In this document: in pieces, positions 16,478 through 24,886 of the stretch
Numbering within the stretch: position 1 is the stretch's first letter
How the letters are laid out: every line of letters starts with the position of its first letter
Assembly (NCBI GenBank): GCA_016930535.1
Contig: JAFGGN010000035.1
Coordinates: 23,546 to 87,545 of the forward strand
Source of the DNA: a bacterium
GTDB taxonomy: Bacteria > Zhuqueibacterota > QNDG01 > JAFGCO01
Length of the DNA stretch: 64,000 nt
Direction: 5' to 3'
The notes under the pieces: generated by a model
The model's database searches: none
Told to the model about the DNA's origin: nothing
What the model saw: only the letters and a program-made list of their open reading frames with translations
Made by a program: the position numbers and the translations under genes

Positions 16478-18910
16478 ATGAAACTGCACAATGGTTTGCG
16501 TATCGCGATGGTATTGATTTTTTCCGGGTTATTGAGTTGTTCCATGAAGGAATCTTCAAATACCAGAATCGTCGTCAATTTTAATGATGGCTGGAAATTT
16601 CACCTGGGAGATGTTCAGGACGCAGAAAAAAATGATTTCAATGATGCCGGCTGGACAAAACTTGATTTGCCGCACGATTGGAGCGTCAAAGGCCCTTATG
16701 ATCCTGACCTGGCAAGCTGTACAGGTTATCTGCCGGGCGGTATCGGCTGGTACAGGAAAACATTCGACGTGGCAGCCGGGGACAGAAATAAAAATCATTA
16801 TATCTATTTTATGGGGATATATCGAAACGGCGAGGTATTTATCAATGGCCATTCTTTGGGGATGCGTCCCAACGGGTATATCTCAACCTTTTATAACCTG
16901 GGTCCCCATATCAGATACGGGCAAAAAAACTGCATTGCAGTGCGTGTGGATCACAGTCAGTCGATCGATTCAAGGTGGTACACAGGATCCGGCATTTATC
17001 GTGATGTGCAGCTCATTGTGACCAATCCCATCCATATCGATCATTGGGGTATCTATTTTACCACGCCGGTCGTCACCGATGAACTGGCTATCGCCCGTAC
17101 CCAGAATTCGATCATCAATACGTCGGACAAGACAGACTCGGTTGAAATCGTGCAGAACATACGTGATGTAGCGGGCGATATCGTTTCGACTTCTTCAAAG
17201 GAGCTCGCTGTTCCTGCAAACGACGGGACCGTGATCATACAAAATCTGAAAATCGGACAGCCCAGGTTGTGGTCCGTCGATGATCCGGTCCTGTACACAC
17301 TTGAAACATCCGTTTATCAGGGAAATAAGCTGATCGATTCATCAGAAAAGAAAGTGGGTATCAGGACATTTCAATTCGATGCGGACAGCGGATTTTCATT
17401 AAACGGCCAAGCGATGAAAGTGAAAGGTGTCTGCCTGCATCATGATTCAGGCTGTCTGGGATCCGTGGTCCTGCGCGAGGTGTGGGAGCGCCGCCTGATC
17501 ACGTTAAAATCATTGGGATGCAACGCTGTTCGGACAAGCCATAATCCCAGGTCTCCGGTATTCTATGACCTCTGTGATGAATTGGGATTGCTTGTGTTGA
17601 ACGAGGCCTTCGACGAATGGGAATTCCCGAAGAAGAAATGGATCAAGGGCTGGAATGTCGGAACGCCGGGCTTTCAGGGGCCTGCCGAATTCTTCAATGA
17701 TTGGGCGGAAAGCGATTTACGTGACATGGTACTGCGGGACCGGAACCATCCGTCGGTTTTTATGTGGAGTATTGGAAACGAGGTAGACTACCCCAACGAT
17801 CCGTACAGTCACCCCATGCTGGATAAGGCGGGCATAGAGCAGCAGCATACATGGGGATATTTACCCGACCATCCCGATGCGGAAAGACTGGGTGGAATCG
17901 CAAAAAAACTGGCTGCCGTTGTTCGCCAGTATGATCCTTCGAGACCGGTGACAGCCGGGCTGGCCGGTCCGGTCATGTCCAATGAAACGGAATATCCCGG
18001 CACTCTCGATGTGGTGGGGTACAATTATACGGAACGCCGTTATGCCATGGATCACAAAACCTATCCGGACCGGATTTTATACGGCAGTGAAAACGGCCAT
18101 TCATACGCTGCCTGGAAGGCTGTACGGGACAACGATTATATATTCGGACAATTTCTGTGGACCGGAATTGATTATCTGGGCGAAGCGCTCGCATGGCCCT
18201 CACGGGGATTCGGTTCCGGATTGCTGGACCTGGGCGGTTTCATGAAGCCCCGGGCCTATTTCAGGGAAAGTTTGTGGTCCGATAAACCCATGGTCTATTG
18301 CGGCACACTCAGTAACAATGAGAATAACAACCGGTTCCCTATTGACGCACCGCCTTTATGGAACTATAAGGACGGCGAAACGGTCCGGGTTGTCGTCTAC
18401 ACCAATTGCCGGAAAGCACAGCTTCTGCTCAACGGGCAGGAAATCGGGGAATCCCGGGCATATGACGATGAAGCAGGCTTTTTATTCTGGGATGTCCCCT
18501 ATCAGGCCGGCACGCTCGAGGCGATCGGAATGAATGCCGGTCAACCCGCTGCGCGCTATGCCATTAAAACAGCACAAAAACCTCATTCTATCCGGACAAA
18601 AGCATGGGCCGAACCCATTGCCCGTGACAGGGGTATTGCGCAAATAGAAATACACATTGTGGATCAGGACGAAAACCCTGTTTTTCTCGCCGACAATGAA
18701 ATCACCTGTACCACAGCCGGTCCGGTCAAACTGATCGGTCTTGAAGCGAGCAATCCGGCGGATATGGGCGATTATACGGACAATAAACAAAAGGCATACC
18801 AGGGCCGGATGATCGCCTATCTGGAGGCAACCGGAAAAAAGGGCGCGGCAAAAGTCACGTTTACATCGCCGGGCCTTGTGGCTTCGGTCGTTGAAATCAA
18901 GGTCGAATAA
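16478..18910 (+). CDS. GH2 beta-galactosidase-like lipoprotein
   Basis: 810 aa. The leader ends in a lipobox (LLSC, C21), so the mature enzyme should be lipid-anchored. The jelly-roll domain (NDGWKFHLG, LPHDWSV, GIGWYRKTF), Ig-like domain and TIM barrel follow. Acid/base is E435 in WSIGNE and nucleophile E538 in YGSEN. An uninterrupted DUF4982 domain (VVVYTNCRKAQLLLNGQ to WDVPYQAGTLEAIG) and a C-terminal Ig-like domain complete it. It is a distant paralogue of the GH2 at 7342-10323 but lacks the F5/8C insert. The start at 16478 has AGAGGA 6 bp upstream. GH30 follows after 32 bp, presumably in one operon acting on a galactose-containing polymer. Confidence 0.88.
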   Translation: MKLHNGLRIAMVLIFSGLLSCSMKESSNTRIVVNFNDGWKFHLGDVQDAEKNDFNDAGWTKLDLPHDWSVKGPYDPDLASCTGYLPGGIGWYRKTFDVAAGDRNKNHYIYFMGIYRNGEVFINGHSLGMRPNGYISTFYNLGPHIRYGQKNCIAVRVDHSQSIDSRWYTGSGIYRDVQLIVTNPIHIDHWGIYFTTPVVTDELAIARTQNSIINTSDKTDSVEIVQNIRDVAGDIVSTSSKELAVPANDGTVIIQNLKIGQPRLWSVDDPVLYTLETSVYQGNKLIDSSEKKVGIRTFQFDADSGFSLNGQAMKVKGVCLHHDSGCLGSVVLREVWERRLITLKSLGCNAVRTSHNPRSPVFYDLCDELGLLVLNEAFDEWEFPKKKWIKGWNVGTPGFQGPAEFFNDWAESDLRDMVLRDRNHPSVFMWSIGNEVDYPNDPYSHPMLDKAGIEQQHTWGYLPDHPDAERLGGIAKKLAAVVRQYDPSRPVTAGLAGPVMSNETEYPGTLDVVGYNYTERRYAMDHKTYPDRILYGSENGHSYAAWKAVRDNDYIFGQFLWTGIDYLGEALAWPSRGFGSGLLDLGGFMKPRAYFRESLWSDKPMVYCGTLSNNENNNRFPIDAPPLWNYKDGETVRVVVYTNCRKAQLLLNGQEIGESRAYDDEAGFLFWDVPYQAGTLEAIGMNAGQPAARYAIKTAQKPHSIRTKAWAEPIARDRGIAQIEIHIVDQDENPVFLADNEITCTTAGPVKLIGLEASNPADMGDYTDNKQKAYQGRMIAYLEATGKKGAAKVTFTSPGLVASVVEIKVE

Positions 18911-18942
18911 GGGTCAAAACAGCCATTTACCGAGGAAGTACA

Positions 18943-20775
18943 ATGATATATTCCAGGTTTACCCGATTGAAATCCGGCATTCTTTTTATCCCCTTCACTC
19001 TGCTATGCTGGACCTCATCGACTGCTCAGGAAGTGACGCTGGAAATTGATACGTCCGCACAATACCAGGTTATTGATAATTTTGGCGCATCGGATTGCTG
19101 GTCCTTTCAGAAAATCGGTGCATGGCCGTCTTCAAAGAAAGAGCTGGTCGCCGACCTGCTGTTTTCCATGGATAAAGGCATCGGACTATCGGCGTGGAGA
19201 TTCAACATTGGCGGAGGTGAGGAGAATAACCGGATCAGTCACCCCTGGCGAAGCGTGGAAACATTCGAGATCTCAGAAGGCGTTTACGATTGGACAAGAC
19301 AATCCAACGAAGTCTGGTTTCTGCATGCGGCCAAAGCCAGGGGTGTCGCGCAGTTTATTGCATTCGTCAACTCTCCGCCTGCACGAATGACAAAAAGCGG
19401 TTATACCAACTGCAATGACGGGCTGGGATCGACAAACCTGAAGGACGGCTATGAAGGACAATTCGCTGCCTACCTGGCCGACATCCTTGAACATTTCAGG
19501 GATGATGAAGGCATTGCATTCGATTATATCAGCCCGGTCAATGAACCCATCTGGGAGTGGAACAACAGCAATCAGGAAGGCAACAGGGCAAGCAATGCGG
19601 ATATAAAAAATATTGTCAGCGCCTGTTACAGTACTTTTCAGAACCGACGGCTCGAAACGGAGATCATGATTCCGGAATGCGGCGATTTACCGGCATGGTA
19701 TACCAGAGCCGTCGGAATTTCAAATAAATACGGCAAGATGTACGGCAATTATCTCATTGATATATGCAAAGATACCACTGTGAATTACAAGATCAGCAAA
19801 AACCTGTGCGGCCATTCATACTGGTCGGAACGGCTGGATACTGAAATTTTGCAGCATCGGTCCAATTTGAATCTGGTTTTCAGTCCGTACTTTAATCAAG
19901 GCTGGAAGTATTGGATGTCAGAGTATTGCCAGCTGGAGGGGCCGAACGGAGAGGGCGGCGGAGGCAGGGATTTATCCATGACCACGGCCCTGAATGTGGC
20001 CAGAATCATTCATTTTGACCTGGCGGTTGCCAATGCCAGTGCATGGCAGTGGTGGACGGCTGTTTCACCCGAGAATTACAAGGACGGTTTGATCTATACC
20101 GACTATTTCGAACCGGGTGATTTTCCATCCATTCTCCAATCGAAGACGCTCTGGGCCCTGGGAAATTACAGCCGCTTTATCAGACCCGGGTCCGTCAGAA
20201 TTGAATGCTCGGGAGCTTCGGACAGGTACAATGTGATGGCATCCGGCTATCTCGACAGGGCGGACAGCTGCATCATCATCGTTGCCGTGAACGTAAGCAA
20301 TGCCGCCTATCCTGTCTCCTTCAATTTTAAAAATTTACCGGGCAGCTCAGCGATAACTCCCTATATCACGAGCGATCAGGCAGGGTACAGTCTGAAAGAA
20401 GGGACCGCATTTTCGTCAGACGAACAATTCAATCTTCCCGCAAAATCCGTTGTCACATTTGTAAGGATGCTCGGGAACACGACAGGTATTGAAAATGGCC
20501 CGGACTCTGCTCCAGGTGAGCAGAACATGGGCAATTATCCCAATCCTTTTAATTCGGACACAACTATATCCTATACGGTAAAACGTGACGGACGTATTGT
20601 AATCGAGCTTTTTGACCTGAGAGGGAGAAAAATAGAAACGTTACTGGATGAAGTGAAACCTGCCGGAAATTACCGTCTCAATTATTCCGCACAGAATCTG
20701 AGTTCAGGGAAATACATGGTAAGGATTCATTCCAATCAGTCGGTTCAGTTCAAAAATTTCGTTTTCATGAAATAG
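18943..20775 (+). CDS. GH30-family endo-glycanase (endo-beta-1,6-galactanase-like) with T9SS tail
   Basis: 610 aa. A signal peptide is followed by a GH30 (beta/alpha)8 barrel with its side beta-sandwich: FGASDCWSFQ near the start, acid/base E201 in SPVNEP, nucleophile E327 in WMSEYCQ and the late WQWWTAV strand. The wording (RFNIGGGEENN, NSPPARMTKSG) resembles bacterial and fungal endo-beta-1,6-galactanases; substrate is inferred. The last ~80 residues form a T9SS sorting domain (YPNPFNSDTTISY), so it is surface-exposed or released. SD GAGGAAG precedes the ATG. It lies 32 bp after the lipoprotein GH2, which could trim the galacto-oligosaccharides it produces. It is convergent with the regulator gene. 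Confidence 0.85.
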   Translation: MIYSRFTRLKSGILFIPFTLLCWTSSTAQEVTLEIDTSAQYQVIDNFGASDCWSFQKIGAWPSSKKELVADLLFSMDKGIGLSAWRFNIGGGEENNRISHPWRSVETFEISEGVYDWTRQSNEVWFLHAAKARGVAQFIAFVNSPPARMTKSGYTNCNDGLGSTNLKDGYEGQFAAYLADILEHFRDDEGIAFDYISPVNEPIWEWNNSNQEGNRASNADIKNIVSACYSTFQNRRLETEIMIPECGDLPAWYTRAVGISNKYGKMYGNYLIDICKDTTVNYKISKNLCGHSYWSERLDTEILQHRSNLNLVFSPYFNQGWKYWMSEYCQLEGPNGEGGGGRDLSMTTALNVARIIHFDLAVANASAWQWWTAVSPENYKDGLIYTDYFEPGDFPSILQSKTLWALGNYSRFIRPGSVRIECSGASDRYNVMASGYLDRADSCIIIVAVNVSNAAYPVSFNFKNLPGSSAITPYITSDQAGYSLKEGTAFSSDEQFNLPAKSVVTFVRMLGNTTGIENGPDSAPGEQNMGNYPNPFNSDTTISYTVKRDGRIVIELFDLRGRKIETLLDEVKPAGNYRLNYSAQNLSSGKYMVRIHSNQSVQFKNFVFMK

Positions 20776-20850
20776 AGTGCCCGGCTTCCCGCTGCTCAAT
20801 GGATCAAAGAAGTGAAAATGCGCGAAACGGGCGGGTGGTGAAATCGTGTA

Positions 20851-22110
20851 TTATTTTGTTGGTGCAGTGTAGTGCTGATATATATCCGGTTTGATTTCCT
20901 GGAAAAGCTCCATTGTCGCAGTCGTACTGGCACGGTCGAATCCCACGACTTTAAACAATGAAAAGAAATACTCAGGCATTTTGCCGTCATTCGCCTCGAT
21001 TATCTGCGTCTCAAATTGCCGGAGTGCAGTCTTATTGCTCAGTATATCAATCATTTTCATCTGTGAATTGTAGCCAAAACCCATGACCATCAGATAGTGT
21101 TCGTGGTTTTGTCCGGGCAATTTGGCTATCACTCCCAGATCCTCAACGTACCTGCTCACTTCCCAATTATGATCTGCTTTGAGCGTGATTAAAGAATCAT
21201 TCTGAGTGAAACTGATCGTCCCCATCCAATCCGGCAAGGTCTGGTAATGAAACGGCAAGGTCGCTATAAGATCCGAAAGGACCCGTAAATTTTTAAATTC
21301 ACCGATGTATATCACATTGTGTCCTTTGATATAATCGATATCGATCTCGGAACTGAAGGATATTCTGAATTTGTGCTGATAAGCCTGGAACACTTTATCC
21401 AAATCGATAATATTAAATAAGGAATTGTGCGGTATCTCACCCAATGGGAATTCGGCTATATTTCGCCTTGGATGCGTTCGTATAAAATTTTCGAGTTCAT
21501 CTTCCGTGTTGATTTGATAATCCTGAATTCTTCTGACTCTGCCAAGTTCTTCATCCATTTCATGGAAAATCAGAAAATCCCCGATGATGATTGAATTCTG
21601 CATTTCATTATTAAAGAAGTGATCCCAGATACAGCTTTTGGTAGGCAGTGAATCGACATTATAATGACTTTTTTGATAACGGTATTTATCGATGGCCAGA
21701 TACAGGGTCGAAACAGCCAGAAGGACGATTAAAGGCAATACCAGCCTGGGACTGTTCAAGACGGATTCTTTATTGACAGACTTTCTTTTATTGATCGTAA
21801 TACGATAATGCCCCTTTGGAATTGTAAGCTGAAACTCATCCTCCCGTCCCTCGGATTGATAGTACAGGTTCAGCTTGTTTCGCAGATTATGCATGTGCAC
21901 GCGGACCGAAGGATTTTCAGCTGAATTGAAATCCGATCCTTTTTTAAAAACATCGTGTGCAATCGAAATTTCCTTGGGTGCGTAACCGCTTTGGTAAGCT
22001 TCAAAAAGATAAGTCAGGAGATTTTGATAGAGTTCACTGCCATTGAATTGACTGCTCTCAAGAATACGAGTCAACATGGCTTTATATTTATCTTGCTTAT
22101 TATCCATCAT
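20851..22110 (-). CDS. Membrane-anchored winged-helix regulator with extracytoplasmic sensor domain
   Basis: 419 aa. Residues ~8-103 match the OmpR/ToxR-like DNA-binding module typical of Acidobacteriota-type regulators: FNGSELYQNLLTYL, KEISIAHDVF, VRVHMHNLRNKLNLYY and the closing IPKGHYRI wing. One membrane helix follows at ~118-140. The remaining ~275 residues lie outside the cytoplasm and match nothing I recognise. This is the topology of ToxR/CadC-like one-component regulators. The ATG at 22110 lacks a clear SD; a TTG at 22146 is an alternative. It sits among hydrolase genes, and repeats sharing GTTAACCGTT lie upstream of its own start and of GH2, which suggests autoregulation and control of GH2 and the TonB receptor. 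Ligand unknown. Confidence 0.8.
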   Translation of the reverse strand: MMDNKQDKYKAMLTRILESSQFNGSELYQNLLTYLFEAYQSGYAPKEISIAHDVFKKGSDFNSAENPSVRVHMHNLRNKLNLYYQSEGREDEFQLTIPKGHYRITINKRKSVNKESVLNSPRLVLPLIVLLAVSTLYLAIDKYRYQKSHYNVDSLPTKSCIWDHFFNNEMQNSIIIGDFLIFHEMDEELGRVRRIQDYQINTEDELENFIRTHPRRNIAEFPLGEIPHNSLFNIIDLDKVFQAYQHKFRISFSSEIDIDYIKGHNVIYIGEFKNLRVLSDLIATLPFHYQTLPDWMGTISFTQNDSLITLKADHNWEVSRYVEDLGVIAKLPGQNHEHYLMVMGFGYNSQMKMIDILSNKTALRQFETQIIEANDGKMPEYFFSLFKVVGFDRASTTATMELFQEIKPDIYQHYTAPTK

Positions 22111-22250
22111 CAAGCGTTGTTTGAAATCCTGACGGATTCCGTTCAATTTTTTGCGTTTTTTATTATTTTAAGCGATATTTATATAATACAATTTTCAAAT
22201 TCCTAAATCAAGAAAATTCGTCATCCGATCCGAGCTGAAAAACGGGACGC

Positions 22251-22275
22251 CGGTTAACCGTTAATAACCGTTATC
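22251..22275 (-). repeat. 10-bp tandem repeats upstream of the regulator, candidate autoregulatory operator
   Basis: Plus-strand units GTTAACCGTT and AATAACCGTT are directly adjacent. Read toward the regulator they are AACGGTTATT and AACGGTTAAC. The first unit is identical to one in the array at 10531-10560. The site is about 140 bp before the regulator start. Confidence 0.6.
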
Positions 22276-22283
22276 AAAGAACC

Positions 22284-22302
22284 TGCCGGACAAAACCCGG
22301 CA
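22284..22302 (-). terminator. Possible weak terminator after the PD40/TPR gene
   Basis: TGCCGG pairs with CCGGCA around a 7-nt loop, about 30 bp past the stop. On the minus strand GGTTCTTTG follows, which is only partly U-rich. Confidence 0.35.
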
Positions 22303-22331
22303 ACATATTTCTCCAGCAACAGGAATTCATA

Positions 22332-24797
22332 CTAAACACCTCCGGCCATCAGTTTATAATACTGGATGTTCTGCCGGATAATCTGTGCCATATTTGTGTC
22401 GCCTGTTCTGTTGGCGATTGCCAGTGCCCTGTCTGCCGCTTTAATCGCCTCCCTGAAATGACCCGATGCCGCGTTGGTCGATGCCAGAATAAGCAACGGC
22501 CTGATCTGCTGATTGTCTGTCAGTTCACATGCCCTCGCAGCGAGCCGTATCGCTTCTTCCACATCACGCAACTCCGTACTTTCAGATGCCAGTATTTCCG
22601 CCAGACCGGTCAGTGACTGAACGGCATCCGGATTAATTTCAAGGGCGCTGCGGTAATAGGCCGCCGCCTGACGCTTTTCTCCCCGCTGCGCCAGGATACT
22701 CGCGAGATTATTCAGAGAAATGTAGTCACTCGGTTCCGCCTGAATGGCCTTGCGGTAATAGTCAATCGCATCAGACAACTGTTCATGCTGAAGCATGATA
22801 TCGGCAATTTGCCTGAGTGTTCTGTGATCCGGTTTCAGCGACGCAGCCTGAGTCAGATGGCTCATTGCCTCGCCGGTATTCCCATTCTCAAGAAGCGCCC
22901 GGCCCAGCCGGATATGTGAATTGGCATTGTCCGGGTCAAGCTGTATTCCTTCGGTCAGGAATTTCAATCCTTCTTTACGATCGCCGGATTTCCAAAGGAG
23001 GGCTCCCAGCAAAGACTGCGCATTGCCGCTCTTCGGATTGATGCGAACCGCTTCACGGCAATGGGATACGGCTTCATCCAGTCTGCCCTGATCATCCCGG
23101 ATAACCGCCATTTCAAGCTGCACTTCCCAATTTCGGGGATTGATTTCCAGTGCTTTTTGACAGGCGATTTCCGCGTTCCGGTAATCCCGGGTCCGCATAT
23201 GTTCCTGTGCGGTTCTCAGATATGAATTGTCATCGATAAAGCGTTCCCCGATTTTTCTGATTCCATCGCTGTCCGTATGAACGAATTCAGGGATGTTTGC
23301 GGCCCTGTCCGAAGCCGTAAATTGCGACAGCAGAACCGGCGGGCTGCTGTTTCCCTTCTCATCGATATGGGTCAGAAACAACTGCGTATACGCCGAATTC
23401 GCCTTCGAGGCAAAAACCAGCCACTTCGAGTTCGGTGACCAGCTGTGCCATGAATTCATGCGATTCGTATTACAGCTCAGCCTTCTCGCCTCGCCTCCTT
23501 CCGCCGGTATGATATAGAGGTCGCTGTCCTCCTGAAGCAGCATAAAGCTTTCCGCCTTGCAGAATACGATCCACCGGCCGTCAGGAGAATATTTGGCAAA
23601 ATAATTACTCATCCCGTCCTGTGAAGCGCCCTGCAGGGGTTCGGCCTTGCCTCCCCTCCCGCTGTTAAACGGAATTTTGTAAAGATCGAACTTGAACAGG
23701 GTGTCATGGTTGATAAAATCCCTGCAGTCCTCGGCGGTGAGCAGGACACCGCCCCTTTCAAGTATCGATTTTCGTGTGATCGCCCTGGCGCGGGCGAACA
23801 CGATGGTTTTTCCATCCGGGCTCCACGAGGGATTGCTTTGTACAACATTCTTATCATCCGCACCGGGCAGGGAATAAAAGGTCTCTTTATCCCGGTCGTA
23901 AACAACCAGAATCCCCTTCACCGGGAAAAAGAGCTGGGAGAATGCCAGGTTATCCACTGCCACAAACACCGATCTGTCTTTAACCGTGCTTATCGCGTAT
24001 TTTCCGTCCGGGGAAATCTGGGAGAGCAGGCCGAATGTCAGTTCCTTGTCTTCCCGTTGATAATCCGACCAGGTAATAATATTCGTATGATCAAGTATCA
24101 TCTGTTTCCCGGTTGGAACAATGGTATACGAGCCCTTGTCGCTGGCATAATCGACATCCATTGCGAGCAGTGATCCATCCGCCGTGAATGAATGACAATT
24201 GCCGCAAACCGGCAGGTTGTCCAATACGACAGGAGGCTGTTCCCTTGATGAAACTTCTCCAAATCTCCAGCAGATGTCCGTGGGATCCTTGACCGCATCT
24301 TCAAATGGCAGGTTCACCTCACGATAAAATATCGGCGCACCGACCGAATCTTTGGAAGTGCTGATCCCAAAGCCCGCTTTTGACAAAAACTGACGGGATC
24401 CGGCGGAATTGAATCCGAGAATGTCGATTTTCGCTTCCTTTTCAACGGAGCGGCGTTTGATCATTGCCCATTGCTTTTCGGAAGGCACCCATTCCTTCGC
24501 CTCACTGAGAACAGCCAATCCCCTGGAGCCGTCCTGAAAATTGACAGAGACGATCCATGAATCGGATTTTTCGTTATCATCTTTCCATTCGAACCCGGGA
24601 GGAATGATCTCAGGAGGAAAAATCGTTCCGTCACCGGGATAAAGGACATCGATCCGGCTGCAAAGGGCATTCTCGCTGTATTCATTCAAAATCCGGTCCG
24701 CTGACGGTGTTCCCGAACGAAACAAAAAATAAATAGCCGACAAGACGATCAGACCGGCTGCTGCGGCTGAAACCGAAGTCCTGATGGATTTGCCCAT
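22332..24797 (-). CDS. PD40/TPR protein with a CxxCH motif
   Basis: 821 aa. A single N-terminal membrane helix (about 3-26) points the protein outward. A beta-sandwich-like segment is followed by one heme-c-type motif, C198-G-N-C201-H202, directly before PD40/TolB-like propeller repeats (SPDGKYAIS, SWSPDGKTIVFA, YSPDGRWIVF, SWSPNSKWLVFA). At least six TPR units occupy ~540-790 (ALEINPRNWEVQLEMAVI, AVRINPKSGNAQSLLGALL, GIQLDPDNANSHIRLG). Bacteroidota carry similar NCHSF-containing PD40/TPR proteins of unknown function. AGGAGA lies 8 bp before the ATG. It starts 89 bp after the CotH gene and is probably co-transcribed. Whether heme is attached is not known. Confidence 0.82.
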   Translation of the reverse strand: MGKSIRTSVSAAAAGLIVLSAIYFLFRSGTPSADRILNEYSENALCSRIDVLYPGDGTIFPPEIIPPGFEWKDDNEKSDSWIVSVNFQDGSRGLAVLSEAKEWVPSEKQWAMIKRRSVEKEAKIDILGFNSAGSRQFLSKAGFGISTSKDSVGAPIFYREVNLPFEDAVKDPTDICWRFGEVSSREQPPVVLDNLPVCGNCHSFTADGSLLAMDVDYASDKGSYTIVPTGKQMILDHTNIITWSDYQREDKELTFGLLSQISPDGKYAISTVKDRSVFVAVDNLAFSQLFFPVKGILVVYDRDKETFYSLPGADDKNVVQSNPSWSPDGKTIVFARARAITRKSILERGGVLLTAEDCRDFINHDTLFKFDLYKIPFNSGRGGKAEPLQGASQDGMSNYFAKYSPDGRWIVFCKAESFMLLQEDSDLYIIPAEGGEARRLSCNTNRMNSWHSWSPNSKWLVFASKANSAYTQLFLTHIDEKGNSSPPVLLSQFTASDRAANIPEFVHTDSDGIRKIGERFIDDNSYLRTAQEHMRTRDYRNAEIACQKALEINPRNWEVQLEMAVIRDDQGRLDEAVSHCREAVRINPKSGNAQSLLGALLWKSGDRKEGLKFLTEGIQLDPDNANSHIRLGRALLENGNTGEAMSHLTQAASLKPDHRTLRQIADIMLQHEQLSDAIDYYRKAIQAEPSDYISLNNLASILAQRGEKRQAAAYYRSALEINPDAVQSLTGLAEILASESTELRDVEEAIRLAARACELTDNQQIRPLLILASTNAASGHFREAIKAADRALAIANRTGDTNMAQIIRQNIQYYKLMAGGV

Positions 24798-24834
24798 GGC
24801 ACATTCTCCTGTAAACAAGGAATTGTGCTGATAA

Positions 24835-24845
24835 ATAACGGTTTG
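24835..24845 (+). promoter_or_regulatory. Single AACGGTT half-site upstream of the PD40/TPR gene
   Basis: ATAACGGTTTG matches one unit of the repeat arrays at 10800 and 22251, but as a single copy and in the opposite polarity to the gene 38 bp away. Weak on its own. Confidence 0.2.
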
Positions 24846-24886
24846 TTTAGCTTTCGTACTTAATAAAACTCCCGGATCACCCATTC

